From Pseudarthrobacter sulfonivorans (GTDB lineage Bacteria; Actinomycetota; Actinomycetes; Actinomycetales; Micrococcaceae), in assembly GCF_024391045.1 (NCBI RefSeq), contig NZ_JANFCZ010000021.1, forward strand, positions 16,730-80,729: a DNA stretch of 64,000 nucleotides, read 5' to 3'. Of this stretch, positions 1 through 8,629 are shown one piece after another. The notes under the pieces are model-generated. The model was not told where the DNA came from. It saw only the letters and a list, made by a program, of their open reading frames with translations, and did not search any database. Numbering within the stretch: the stretch's first letter is position 1; the number at the start of each line of letters is the position of its first letter. Both the position numbers and the translations under genes were made by a program.

Positions 1-2
1 CG

Positions 3-476
3 TACAACACGGATAACTCCAACGACAGCTCCACGGACAACTCCGTCAACGCGGGCCGTGACGCCAGCGTTGGCAACACCCACACGGACATCGACGATTC
101 CTTCAACACCGATGTGGACCTGGACGTTGCTGATTCCTACAACGACAACTCGGATAACTCCGACAGCTCGGACCACTCGGATAACTCCGATAACCGCGTG
201 GACAACTCGGACAATTCCGATCACTCCGACCATTCCGTTGATGTTCGGGATGTGGGCAACACGGAGAACAACCTGGACAACGTCGGCAACACCACCACCG
301 ACAATTCGCTGGCTATTGCCGACTCCTTCCAGGACAATTCCGACAACTCGCTTGCCGTAACGGATTCGTTCCAGGACAATTCCGACCACTCGCTCGTGGC
401 GGTGGATTCGTTCCAGGACAACTCCGAGATCGAGACGCATGTGGCTCTGGCCGGCGACGACGCAGCAGCCTCCTAG
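3..476 (+). CDS. Asp/Asn/Ser-rich repeat protein, 3' part (IniB-like position)
   Basis: The reading frame is open from the window edge to the TAG at 474-476, so the start lies upstream and at least 157 residues are visible. The protein is built of short imperfect repeats of the type DNSDNS, with longer units such as DSFQDNSDNS repeated three times near the end, and it finishes with an alanine-rich tail. It is acidic and almost free of aromatic core residues, so it is probably extended or fibrous. It lies just before two dynamin-like GTPase genes. In mycobacteria the repetitive protein IniB precedes the dynamin-like IniA and IniC, so an IniB-type role is inferred from position and low complexity only. 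The N-terminal domain that would settle this is outside the window. Confidence 0.7.
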   Translation, partial: YNTDNSNDSSTDNSVNAGRDASVGNTHTDIDDSFNTDVDLDVADSYNDNSDNSDSSDHSDNSDNRVDNSDNSDHSDHSVDVRDVGNTENNLDNVGNTTTDNSLAIADSFQDNSDNSLAVTDSFQDNSDHSLVAVDSFQDNSEIETHVALAGDDAAAS

Positions 477-619
477 CCTAATCCGTAGTGTCCAGGCAGC
501 GCCCGGCCAAGGATCACCATCCTTTGCCGGGCTCTTCCTGGCTCATCCCCGACATTCCTTTTCGACCTGACGCAAAAGGACTTGCCGTGGATCGAACGCA
601 ACGACAGGAGGAACCGGCG

Positions 620-2545
620 ATGGCGGAGGATCCCTCAACAGTCGCAAGGCAGCCTGCCCCCGCAACGGCGGCGCAACTGGTCAAACTGGTTGAACGGGGC
701 ATCCAAATCGTTAGCGAGGGCGGCCGCGCAGACCTGCGCAAACGCCTCGACCAGACCCTGCGCAGGCTGAACGATCCCAGCATCCGCGTGATTGTGGTGG
801 GCGAATTCAAGCAAGGGAAAAGCAAACTCATCAACGCCCTGGTCAACGCGCCGGTCTGCCCTGTCGATGACGACATCGCCACGTCGGTGCCCACCGTCGT
901 CCGGAACGGTGATCCGGCGTCGGCATCTGTCCTTGTGCCGCACGCGGATGCGGAGCCCGGCGACGAAGAAGCCCTCGAGCGCCTGCCCATCAACATCGGT
1001 GACCTGGCCGCGTACGTTTCCGAGCGCGGGAATCCGGGCAATGCCAAGAAACTGGTGGCAGCCGAGGTCTTCCTGCCCCGCCGGTTGCTGGCCGGTGGCC
1101 TGACGCTTGTCGATTCACCGGGGGTGGGCGGGCTGGGTTCAACCCACACACTGACCACCCTGACCGCGTTGCCCACAGCAGATGCCATGCTGCTCGTCTC
1201 CGATGCCTCCCAGGAATACACCGAGCCCGAAATCCGGTTCCTCCGGCAGGCCATGCGGATCACGCCAAGCGTCGTAGGTGTGTTGTCCAAAACGGATTTG
1301 TACCCGGAATGGCGCCGCGTTGCCGAACTGGACCGGGACCACCTGGCCCGGGTGTCGCCGGACATACCGCTGTTTCCGCTGTCCTCGGATCTTCGCCTTG
1401 AGGCTGCGCGGCAGCAGGACGCGGAACTCAACACCGAATCGGGATTCCCTGCCTTGGTGGGCCACCTCCGGACGGAAATAGTGGGCAAGGCCGAACGGAT
1501 CCAGCGGCGCGCGGTGAGCCAGGACCTGCTGTCCGTCACGGACAACCTTCGCCTCTCCCTGGAGTCGGAACTGGCTGCGCTGGAGGACCCGCAGGGGACA
1601 CCGGCCATGATCGCCAGCCTGGAAGCGGCCAAACTGGAGGCCGATGAGCTCCGCAAGAAGTCCGCCCGCTGGCAGACCACGCTCAATGATGGCATCGGCG
1701 ACCTGATCGCCGACATGGAGTACGACCTCCGGGACCGGTTACGGCGGATCCAGCGCGAAGCTGAGACGGCCATTGACCAGGGCGATCCGGGCCCAACATG
1801 GAGCGAGTTCACCAAATGGCTGGAAGAGAGCGCTGCTTCCGCCATCTCCGACACCTTTGTCTGGACCAGTGAGCGGGCGCAATGGCTGGCAACCCAGGTT
1901 GCCGAGCACTTCTCCGAGGATGAGGTGGCGCTTCCTGTCCTGCGTGTCTCCGACACCGGAGACGCGCTGGATCCCGTGGATGACATGCCCGGGTTGGATG
2001 AAGGGCGCATCAACGCGATGCAGAAGGTCCTCATCGGCATGCGGGGCTCCTATGGAGGGGTCCTGATGTTCGGACTGCTGACCGGCCTCTTCGGGCTGGC
2101 ACTGATCAACCCGCTCTCCGTCGGCGCCGGTCTCCTCCTTGGCCGTAAGGCCTACCGGGAGGACAAGGAAGCCAGGCTTAAGCGTCGCCAGGCGGATGCC
2201 AAGACGCTGGTCCGCCGTCAGTTGGACGATGTGGTGTTCCAGGTGGGCAAACAACTCAAAGACAGGCTCCGGCTGGTCCAGCGGACCACCCGTGACCATT
2301 TCACCGAAATTGCCCAGGAGCACCACCGGTCCCTTTCGGACTCCGTGGCAGCTGCGCAGAAAGCTGCCACCACGTACACGCTCGAAAAAGACCTGCGCAT
2401 CCGGGACATCAGGGCAGAGCTTAATCGTGTGGACACGCTGCAACAGGCTGCCAGGGCGTTAGCGGAGGGGGAGTCGGCGCCTGCAAAAGGTGGACCGGGA
2501 CCGGCCGGCGCACCCCGGCGCGCACCGACGGTGGCGGCCGGATGA
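620..2545 (+). CDS. Dynamin-like GTPase (IniA/DynA-type), first of pair
   Basis: This is a membrane-remodelling GTPase of 641 residues. The G1 P-loop GEFKQGKS is at residues 61-68, the G3 motif DSPGVGG near 164, and the G4 motif SKTD near 223. A hydrophobic paddle-like stretch near residues 478-510 is followed by a basic helical region, as in bacterial dynamin-like proteins that tubulate or fuse membranes. The ATG at 620 is preferred over the upstream GTG at 488 because a perfect AGGAGG lies at 606-611, eight bases before it, and the extra N-terminus would be low-quality sequence. Its stop overlaps the next gene's start by four bases (ATGA), so the two are translationally coupled and probably act together, as IniA/IniC or DynA/DynB do. 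Confidence 0.88.
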   Translation: MAEDPSTVARQPAPATAAQLVKLVERGIQIVSEGGRADLRKRLDQTLRRLNDPSIRVIVVGEFKQGKSKLINALVNAPVCPVDDDIATSVPTVVRNGDPASASVLVPHADAEPGDEEALERLPINIGDLAAYVSERGNPGNAKKLVAAEVFLPRRLLAGGLTLVDSPGVGGLGSTHTLTTLTALPTADAMLLVSDASQEYTEPEIRFLRQAMRITPSVVGVLSKTDLYPEWRRVAELDRDHLARVSPDIPLFPLSSDLRLEAARQQDAELNTESGFPALVGHLRTEIVGKAERIQRRAVSQDLLSVTDNLRLSLESELAALEDPQGTPAMIASLEAAKLEADELRKKSARWQTTLNDGIGDLIADMEYDLRDRLRRIQREAETAIDQGDPGPTWSEFTKWLEESAASAISDTFVWTSERAQWLATQVAEHFSEDEVALPVLRVSDTGDALDPVDDMPGLDEGRINAMQKVLIGMRGSYGGVLMFGLLTGLFGLALINPLSVGAGLLLGRKAYREDKEARLKRRQADAKTLVRRQLDDVVFQVGKQLKDRLRLVQRTTRDHFTEIAQEHHRSLSDSVAAAQKAATTYTLEKDLRIRDIRAELNRVDTLQQAARALAEGESAPAKGGPGPAGAPRRAPTVAAG

Positions 2546-4035
2546 AGTCGCCACTGGTCTCCGGAGCAGCAAAACTGATTCACGAGGCGCTCGCCGTCTA
2601 TGAGGATGACCCCGTCGCCGTTGCGGCCCTGGAAGGCTACGCCGGCAGGTTGGCCGGACCCTTGAGGATCGCCGTGGCGGGAATGGTCAAAGCTGGAAAA
2701 TCAACCCTGCTCAACGCCATCATCGGCGAGGAGATCGCCCCCACCGACACCGGCGAGTGCACCCGGATTGTCACCTGGTACCGGTTCGCCCACTCGCCCC
2801 GCATCACGCTGTACCCCGTCCGGGGAAAACCGCGGCTGCTACCCCTCAAACGGGTCAACGGACGGCTCGTTTTCGAATTGGGTGCGGACGGCCCGGAAGA
2901 CGTGGAACGCCTGGTGGTGGAATGGCCCTCGGAAAGTCTTCGGAACGTCACCCTTATTGACACTCCGGGAATCGCCTCGCTGTCCGAGAATGTTTCTGCC
3001 CGTTCCATCGGGTTTCTCACACCGGCAGACTCACCGTCTGAGGCGGACGCCGTTGTCTACCTGATGCGGCACATGCATGCTTCCGACCTCAGGTTCCTGG
3101 AGTCCTTCAAGGACACCGAAGCAGGCCGCTCCGGCACCGTGAACTCTGTGGCCGTCCTGTCCCGTGCTGATGAAATAGGGGCCGGAAGGATCGATTCAAT
3201 GATCTCCGCGGGAGACATTGCCGAGCGGTACCGCCGGGACCCCGGCCTGCGCAAGCTGGCATTGGGGGTGGTCCCGGTGGCCGGTCTCCTCGCCCAGAGC
3301 GCCCGGAGCATGCGCCAGTCAGACTACGACTCGCTGGCCCTCCTCGCCGCCATGGACCGGGCAGACAGGGAACGGCTGATGCTTTCCGCGGACAGGTTCC
3401 TGCGCTCCACCGACCCGGAAGGGCTCACGGCAGAGGCGAGGGCGCAGCTCCTGGAGCGGTTCGGGGTGTTCGGGATCAGGCTGGGGGTGGTCCTGCTCCG
3501 GGCCGGCTTCACGGATCCCACCCCGCTGGCGCACGAGCTGGCCCGCCGCAGCGGACTGGACCCGCTGCTGTCCATGCTGGCAGACCAGTTCCATGCCCGC
3601 GCCGATGCCCTGAAGGCCCGGACCGCACTGGTGGGTGTGGAAAAGCTGCTCCGAAGCTCGCCGCATGAAGGCACCGGACCCCTGGCCGCAGCACTGGAAC
3701 GCCTGCAGCTCAATGCCCACGAGTTCCGCGAGCTACATCTGCTGGCCGAGCTGCGCACCACCGGGATCCCGCTGCGGCACGATCTGGCGGCCGAAGCCGA
3801 ACGGCTCATCGGAGGGGACGGCGTGGCAGCCCATGTCCGCCTCGGCCTGCAGCCGGAGGCTTCACGGGAGGACATCACCGCAGCTGCCCATCAAGTCCTG
3901 CACCGCTGGCGGCTGGTGGCCGAGAATCCGCTGACGGACCGAACCGCACTCGACGCCTGCCGTGTGGTGGTGCGCAGTTGTGAAGGCGTCCTGGCCGATT
4001 CCGCCGGACTGCACCGGCACCGGCAGCCGGCCTGA
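2542..4035 (+). CDS. Dynamin-like GTPase (IniC/DynB-type), second of pair
   Basis: This is the second dynamin-family GTPase, of 497 residues. The P-loop GMVKAGKS is at residues 47-54, a threonine-containing switch I (TGECT) follows near 73, the G3 motif DTPG is near 139, and a G4-like SRAD sits near 212. It is shorter than its partner and has no obvious long hydrophobic paddle. This matches IniC-like partners, which seem to work with a membrane-inserting IniA. It starts inside the stop of the upstream gene. The C-terminal 150 residues are helical and charged. A role in membrane stress response is inferred from the family (isoniazid-inducible IniA/IniC; Streptomyces DynA/DynB at division septa). 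Confidence 0.87.
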   Translation: MKSPLVSGAAKLIHEALAVYEDDPVAVAALEGYAGRLAGPLRIAVAGMVKAGKSTLLNAIIGEEIAPTDTGECTRIVTWYRFAHSPRITLYPVRGKPRLLPLKRVNGRLVFELGADGPEDVERLVVEWPSESLRNVTLIDTPGIASLSENVSARSIGFLTPADSPSEADAVVYLMRHMHASDLRFLESFKDTEAGRSGTVNSVAVLSRADEIGAGRIDSMISAGDIAERYRRDPGLRKLALGVVPVAGLLAQSARSMRQSDYDSLALLAAMDRADRERLMLSADRFLRSTDPEGLTAEARAQLLERFGVFGIRLGVVLLRAGFTDPTPLAHELARRSGLDPLLSMLADQFHARADALKARTALVGVEKLLRSSPHEGTGPLAAALERLQLNAHEFRELHLLAELRTTGIPLRHDLAAEAERLIGGDGVAAHVRLGLQPEASREDITAAAHQVLHRWRLVAENPLTDRTALDACRVVVRSCEGVLADSAGLHRHRQPA

Positions 4036-4066
4036 AGCGGCGGTCCACACCTGAGCTGCCGGTCCG

Positions 4067-4663
4067 CTACGGACGGTTCTGCCGCGACCTGAACCATCTG
4101 CCGGCTGACGGCAGGAACAGCGGAAGCAGGCCCGCAAAGCCCAGAAGCAACTGGGCGCCCCAAAGGATCACAACGTAAGTGCCGGCGTCGCCCTCGGGAA
4201 CAAGGAATGCCCCGGCAACCGCCATGACGGGAATCTGACACGCCAGCAGCAGGCACAACAGCCAGCGGGCCCAGCCGCGGCGTTCGGCGACACCCGAGAG
4301 CATCACAGCCTGCAGCACAATCAGCAGCAGCAGGGCACCGAGGCTGCCCCAGAAGACGACGGCCGTTGACGTGGACAGGGCGTTGGCATCCCCGCCGGGA
4401 GCCATCTTGTCCACCACGGACCGGAGGCGCTCCAGATGGGAGGCCCGGGTCAGGAAGGAACCCACGATCACGGCGGCGCCTGCGAGGAGGCTCAACAGCC
4501 ACAGACTTCGGGCCAAGCGGATGCTGGGCGGCATGGGCGGAACAACAATGATGGGTGCCGGCGCGGAGTAGGAGAGCCCGGGCCGTGGCGGGGGAGGAGG
4601 GGGCGTGGCAGCCCCGGCGGGATCAACCGGCATGTGGTGGTCTCCGTCGGGGTGCTGGGCCAT
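4067..4663 (-). CDS. Proline-rich four-helix membrane protein, unknown function
   Basis: The protein has 198 residues. A soluble N-terminus of about 45 residues contains a run of prolines (ATPPPPPPRPG) and is followed by four hydrophobic segments near residues 50-70, 103-125, 135-155 and 160-182. I do not recognise a named family. Proline-rich N-termini joined to a few membrane helices are frequent in actinobacterial envelope proteins. It is convergent with the dynamin pair and lies 5 bp downstream of the PLDc_N gene at 4669-5070, so the two are probably one operon. Confidence 0.65.
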   Translation of the reverse strand: MAQHPDGDHHMPVDPAGAATPPPPPPRPGLSYSAPAPIIVVPPMPPSIRLARSLWLLSLLAGAAVIVGSFLTRASHLERLRSVVDKMAPGGDANALSTSTAVVFWGSLGALLLLIVLQAVMLSGVAERRGWARWLLCLLLACQIPVMAVAGAFLVPEGDAGTYVVILWGAQLLLGFAGLLPLFLPSAGRWFRSRQNRP

Positions 4664-4668
4664 GGGTC

Positions 4669-5070
4669 CTACTTCACATCGCCGGTGTCGTGCGTGTCAG
4701 CCTCTCCCGTGCCGTCGGATCCGGTGCCTGCAGACCCGGTGTCGCGCTTGGACTCCAGGTCATCCTTGAGCTTTTTGAGGCGGGCGGCTTCGGCCTGCTT
4801 CCTGCGGCGGAGCTCCAGGTTTCGGAGGAAATCGGGATCGTCATCCGGGGCGGTGGGACCGCTGTACTGACGGCGTGCGGGAACCGTGGCCCTGGGACGC
4901 CCCATCAGCAACCACAGGATGGCCCCCACCACGGGCAGGACAATCATCACAATGATCCAGGCGGGCTTGGAGATGCCCCGGGTCAGCCTGGCATCAGTGC
5001 GGATCACGTCCACCAGTCCATACACAAAGATGACGAGTACTGCGACGGCCAGAGCCACACGGAAGAGCAT
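4669..5070 (-). CDS. PLDc N-terminal-domain membrane protein
   Basis: The protein has 133 residues. Two membrane segments (about residues 3-20 and 37-56) flank a short loop, with WIIVMIVLPVVGAILW as the second helix and the characteristic GRP just after it. This is the small two-helix 'PLDc_N' module found at the start of cardiolipin synthases, here without any catalytic HKD domain. A charged coiled-coil-like tail (residues 85-115) and an acidic Thr/Gly/Asp end follow. ATG 5070 was chosen because upstream sequence in the frame is not protein-like, and because a TAGACT -10 element lies seven bases upstream, which fits a leaderless or near-leaderless mRNA. Function is unknown. Confidence 0.75.
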   Translation of the reverse strand: MLFRVALAVAVLVIFVYGLVDVIRTDARLTRGISKPAWIIVMIVLPVVGAILWLLMGRPRATVPARRQYSGPTAPDDDPDFLRNLELRRRKQAEAARLKKLKDDLESKRDTGSAGTGSDGTGEADTHDTGDVK

Positions 5071-5130
5071 GCCGTTAAGTCTATCGTTCGCAGGCGGCTG
5101 GCGTTCAGGCAGGGCGGCTAAACTTGGATG

Positions 5131-5442
5131 GTGGCTTTCCTGAAATACTCCCTGATCCGGCTGGCGCTGTTTGCGCCGCTCTTTGTGTTGTTCATGTTCC
5201 TGCAGTTGGGGGCGGTGCTGTCTGTGATTTGCGCAGGGCTGATTGCGTTTGCCATCAGCTACCTGTTTTTCCAGAAGCAGCGCGACGACGCTACCGCTAC
5301 CCTGCACCACCGGTTCTCGGGCAAGGCCAAGCCGATGCGCAGTGCCGGCGAGGTCGCCGACGCGGCTGCGGAAGACAGCCTCCTGGACTCCAACCCGGAT
5401 GTCACCATCCGCTCCAGCACCCCCAAAACACCCGACGTTTAG
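5131..5442 (+). CDS. DUF4229-type small membrane protein
   Basis: The protein has about 103 residues, with two hydrophobic helices (roughly residues 8-27 and 31-50) followed by a charged, soluble tail. The pattern matches the actinobacterial DUF4229 family, commonly found beside menaquinone genes. Its function is unknown. ATG 5128 or GTG 5131 are both possible. I chose GTG 5131 because the -10 element TAAACT at 5119-5124 lies exactly six bases before it, the usual leaderless arrangement. It is divergent from the PLDc_N gene and convergent with menA. Confidence 0.72.
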   Translation: MAFLKYSLIRLALFAPLFVLFMFLQLGAVLSVICAGLIAFAISYLFFQKQRDDATATLHHRFSGKAKPMRSAGEVADAAAEDSLLDSNPDVTIRSSTPKTPDV

Positions 5443-5462
5443 AGCCGGCGCGCGCCGGAGGG
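5442..5462. terminator. GC-rich palindrome between convergent genes
   Basis: GCCGGCGCGCGCCGG lies between the stop of the DUF4229 gene and the stop of menA. It could terminate transcription from both sides. There is no T-run, so this is a weak call. Confidence 0.35.
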
Positions 5463-5469
5463 CACGGGC

Positions 5470-6351
5470 TTAAAATCCGTGGCTGAGCACCAGCCCGAGT
5501 GAGAACAGCACGCTGTAGCCGAGGTTGATCAGGCCGGTCTGCTTGAGCACCGGGATCAGGCTCTTGCGCTTGCGGCCGTTGATCATCAGCCAGGCGGGCA
5601 TCAGGCACGCCGGGATGAGGAGCAGGACGATCAGGATCCACGGCAGCCCCGGGGCCAGGATCACCACCAGCAGGATGGCCACGGCGAGCATCAGGACATA
5701 GCTCTCGCGGGCGTGCTTGTCGCCCAGGCGCACCGCCAGGGTCTTCTTGCCGGCCTGGATGTCCGTGGGGATATCGCGGACGTTGTTGGCCATTAGCAGT
5801 GCGCACGCGATCAGGCCCGTGCCGATCGCGCCGATGACGGCCGGGAGGCTGACCTGCCCGGCCTGGGTGTAAGTAGTGCCGAGGGTTGCCACCAGGCCGA
5901 AGAAGACAAACACAAAGACGTCCCCCAGGCCCATGTAGCCGTAAGGGTTCTTCCCGCCCGTGTACCCCCACGCTGCCATCACGCAGCCGATTCCCACCAG
6001 AATCAGCCACCAGCTCTGGGTGATCAGCACCAGCGCCAGGCCGAACACCATGGCCAGGGCGAACGTACCAAAGGCCGCATACTTTACGTGTTCCGGTTTG
6101 GCGGCGCCCGAGCCCACCAACCGGAGCGGGCCCACCCGGTCCTCGTCGGTGCCGCGGACGCCGTCGGAATAGTCATTGGCGTAGTTCACCCCGAGCTGCA
6201 GGAGCAGCGCCACGAGGGCGGCCAGGACGGCGTTGACGGGACGGAACGAATCCAGTTCGTAGGCCGCTGCCGTGCCGATCAGCACGGGGGCGATGGCGGC
6301 CGGCAGGGTGCGGAGGCGGGCGCCTTGGATCCATTGTGCGGCTGTGGCCAC
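5470..6351 (-). CDS. menA: 1,4-dihydroxy-2-naphthoate polyprenyltransferase
   Basis: MenA prenylates 1,4-dihydroxy-2-naphthoate to give demethylmenaquinone and is an integral membrane enzyme of the UbiA family. The protein has 293 residues and about eight to nine membrane helices. The first Mg-prenyl-diphosphate motif is NDYSDGVRGTD, starting near residue 59. The second Asp-rich motif (RDIPTDIQAGKKT) is near residue 190. Both are in the positions expected for MenA. It is the last gene of a menB-menE-menA set on the minus strand, so this organism makes menaquinone by the classical o-succinylbenzoate route. Confidence 0.95.
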   Translation of the reverse strand: MATAAQWIQGARLRTLPAAIAPVLIGTAAAYELDSFRPVNAVLAALVALLLQLGVNYANDYSDGVRGTDEDRVGPLRLVGSGAAKPEHVKYAAFGTFALAMVFGLALVLITQSWWLILVGIGCVMAAWGYTGGKNPYGYMGLGDVFVFVFFGLVATLGTTYTQAGQVSLPAVIGAIGTGLIACALLMANNVRDIPTDIQAGKKTLAVRLGDKHARESYVLMLAVAILLVVILAPGLPWILIVLLLIPACLMPAWLMINGRKRKSLIPVLKQTGLINLGYSVLFSLGLVLSHGF

Positions 6352-6432
6352 GGTGAGTACCTCGCGTTGGGTTGGGGAGAACGGTGGAACGGTTGCGCAG
6401 CGGCCGCGGATGGGCGCCGGTGCAGCTCTACT

Positions 6433-7644
6433 CTACTTTCCCTGGTGCAGGGCGTTGAGCTTCGCGATCATGGCCAGGCGGTCCGGCTTGCCGTTGGGGA
6501 GCATCAGCAGTTCCGGCGCGGCCAGTACTGTCTTTGGTGCCAGCAGGCCAAGGTGGGCGTGCCAGTCCTGTTCAAGCACGACGGCGTGATCCCCGGTTGG
6601 GAAGGCACCGTCACCTTGGGTTTCTGCCGCGCCGGCTGCGGAAGCACGGCCGCCGGCCACCGCAACGTAGGCGGCCACGGCCTGGCCCCATTCGGCGGAC
6701 GGGACGCCGGCCACAAAAGCCGCGGCGACGCCGTCGGACTTTTCCAGCTCGTGCTGCACGTGCGCGGCGGAGACCTTGACGCCGCCGGTGATGATGACAT
6801 CGTCAGCGCGTCCCAGCACGGTGAGCCGGCCGTCCGCGCCGATGGCACCAAGGTCGTTGGTGCGGTACCAGCGGACGCCGTCTTCCTCATAAAACGTGTC
6901 CGTGCTCTCGGGCGCGTCCAGGTAGCCGGCGGCCACGGTGTCGCCGCCCAGCAGGATCCGGCCGTCCTCGGCGATCCGGACCTCGACGCCGGTGAGCGGC
7001 ACGCCGTCGTACACGCAGCCGCCGCAGGTTTCCGCGGAGCCGTAGGTGGTGGTGACCCGGAGGCCGGCTTCACGGGCCGCCTCGAGCAGCGCGGCCGACG
7101 CCGGTGCGCCGCCCAGCAGGATGCCATCGAACCTTTGCAGGACGGCGAGGGTCTCCGGCGAAGGCGACTGCAGGAGGCGCTGCAGCTGGGTGGGCACCAA
7201 TGATGTGAAGCGGATCTTATCGGTCAGCTCCAGGGCACCGGCGGTGAAGGCTTCGGGCGTGAAGCCGCCGGACATGTCCATCACCCACGGCCGGGTCCCG
7301 GCGAACAGCGACCGCACCAGGACCTGCACGCCGGCCACGAACTGCACCGGCAGCGCGAGCAGCCACTGGCCTTCGCCCTGGAGGGCCAAAGCGGTGGCCA
7401 TGGAGGAGGCCGCCAAGGACTCGACGGTCAGGACCGTGGCCTTGGGCGCGCCCGTCGAACCGGACGTCCTCACCACTGCCACGGCGTCATCGCAGCCGGG
7501 GGTCTCCGTGTGGCCAACCACCAGCTCACCGTCCGGGTTCACGGAAAGTTCGACGGCGGGTCCCTCACCGCGGAGCGCGGCTGCCAGCGCGCTGAGCGCC
7601 GGTTCAATATCCAGGGGGCCCACGTGCTGGCGTCCGATGTTCAT
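6433..7644 (-). CDS. menE: o-Succinylbenzoate-CoA ligase
   Basis: MenE activates o-succinylbenzoate with ATP and CoA. The protein has 403 residues, the short form typical of actinobacterial MenE. The AMP-binding P-loop-like motif VRTSGSTGAPKAT is at residues 58-70, a YGSAET adenine motif is near 200, and the TGG hinge with VKVSAAHVQ lies in the C-terminal lid domain. It starts 13 bp after the end of menB and ends 81 bp before menA, which supports one transcription unit. Confidence 0.93.
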   Translation of the reverse strand: MNIGRQHVGPLDIEPALSALAAALRGEGPAVELSVNPDGELVVGHTETPGCDDAVAVVRTSGSTGAPKATVLTVESLAASSMATALALQGEGQWLLALPVQFVAGVQVLVRSLFAGTRPWVMDMSGGFTPEAFTAGALELTDKIRFTSLVPTQLQRLLQSPSPETLAVLQRFDGILLGGAPASAALLEAAREAGLRVTTTYGSAETCGGCVYDGVPLTGVEVRIAEDGRILLGGDTVAAGYLDAPESTDTFYEEDGVRWYRTNDLGAIGADGRLTVLGRADDVIITGGVKVSAAHVQHELEKSDGVAAAFVAGVPSAEWGQAVAAYVAVAGGRASAAGAAETQGDGAFPTGDHAVVLEQDWHAHLGLLAPKTVLAAPELLMLPNGKPDRLAMIAKLNALHQGK

Positions 7645-7657
7645 GTGCCGTCCTGCC

Positions 7658-8608
7658 TTAGAAGTAGTGCGGAAAGCGGGACCAGTCGGGGTCGCGTTTC
7701 TCGAGGAAGGCTTCCTTCCCCTCCACGGCCTCGTCCGTCATGTACGCCAGACGGGTGGCTTCACCGGCGAAGACCTGCTGGCCGGCCAGGCCGTCGTCCG
7801 CGAGGTTAAATGCGAATTTGAGCATACGTATCGCCTGGGGTGACTGGCGCGCGATATCGGCGGCATATTCCAGCGCCACTTCCTCGAGCCGTTCGTGGTC
7901 CACTGCCTCGTTGACGGCGCCCATCCGGACCATGTCTTCAGCGGAATATTCCCGGGCAAGGAAGAAGATCTCCCGTGCCGCCTTCTGGCCGATCTGCCGC
8001 GCCAGCAGGGCGGAGCCGTAGCCGGCGTCGAAACTTCCCACGGTGGCATCCGTCTGCTTGAACTTACCGTGCTGGCGGGAGGCGATGGTGAGGTCGGAGA
8101 CCACGTGCAGGGAATGCCCGCCGCCGGCGGCCCAGCCGTTCACGACGGCGATGACCACCTTGGGCATGGTGCGCATGAGCCGCTGGACTTCCAGGATGTG
8201 GAGGCGGCCGGCGCGGGCGGGATCGATGGTTTCCTGCGTCTCGCCGTCGGCGTACCGGTAGCCGTCCCGGCCCCTGATCCGCTGGTCTCCGCCGGAGCAG
8301 AACGCGTGGCCGCCGTCCTTGGGGGAGGGGCCGTTGCCGGTGAGCAGCACGGTGGCGACGTCCGGCGTCATGCGCGCGTGGTCCATGGCGCGGTAGAGCT
8401 CGTCCACGGTGCCCGGGCGGAAAGCGTTCCGGACCTCGGGGCGGTTGAAGGCGATCCGGACGGTGGGCAGGTCCCGGGTGGTACCGTCCGCGGCGCGCTC
8501 CACCTGCCGGTGGTAGGTCATGTCCTGGAAGTCGTCGAAGCCGGAGACGGTGCGCCAGCGGGTGGGGTCAAAGACGTCGGACACCTTGGCGGGAATTTGG
8601 TTGCTCAC
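7658..8608 (-). CDS. menB: 1,4-Dihydroxy-2-naphthoyl-CoA synthase
   Basis: MenB is a crotonase-fold enzyme that cyclises o-succinylbenzoyl-CoA. The protein has 316 residues, with the MenB signature FCSGGDQRIRGRDGY near residues 105-120, the oxyanion-hole segment GWAAGGGHSLHVV near 165, and the FDAGYGS loop that carries the active-site Asp. The C-terminus KRDPDWSRFPHYF is characteristic of MenB. The start is GTG 8608. The -10 element TAGACT sits exactly six bases before it, so the mRNA is probably leaderless and this is the promoter of the men operon. Confidence 0.95.
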   Translation of the reverse strand: MSNQIPAKVSDVFDPTRWRTVSGFDDFQDMTYHRQVERAADGTTRDLPTVRIAFNRPEVRNAFRPGTVDELYRAMDHARMTPDVATVLLTGNGPSPKDGGHAFCSGGDQRIRGRDGYRYADGETQETIDPARAGRLHILEVQRLMRTMPKVVIAVVNGWAAGGGHSLHVVSDLTIASRQHGKFKQTDATVGSFDAGYGSALLARQIGQKAAREIFFLAREYSAEDMVRMGAVNEAVDHERLEEVALEYAADIARQSPQAIRMLKFAFNLADDGLAGQQVFAGEATRLAYMTDEAVEGKEAFLEKRDPDWSRFPHYF

Positions 8609-8629
8609 CGGACAAGTCTAGTAATCGGG

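Noticed and set aside
514..2040. Long open frame on the minus strand opposite the first dynamin gene (508 codons)
   Set aside because: Ser/Arg-rich, no domain, fully antisense to a gene with strong motifs and a ribosome binding site; an effect of high GC.
6088..8608. Long plus-strand frames opposite menE and menB
   Set aside because: Gly/His/Arg/Val-rich nonsense composition, opposite clear menaquinone enzymes.
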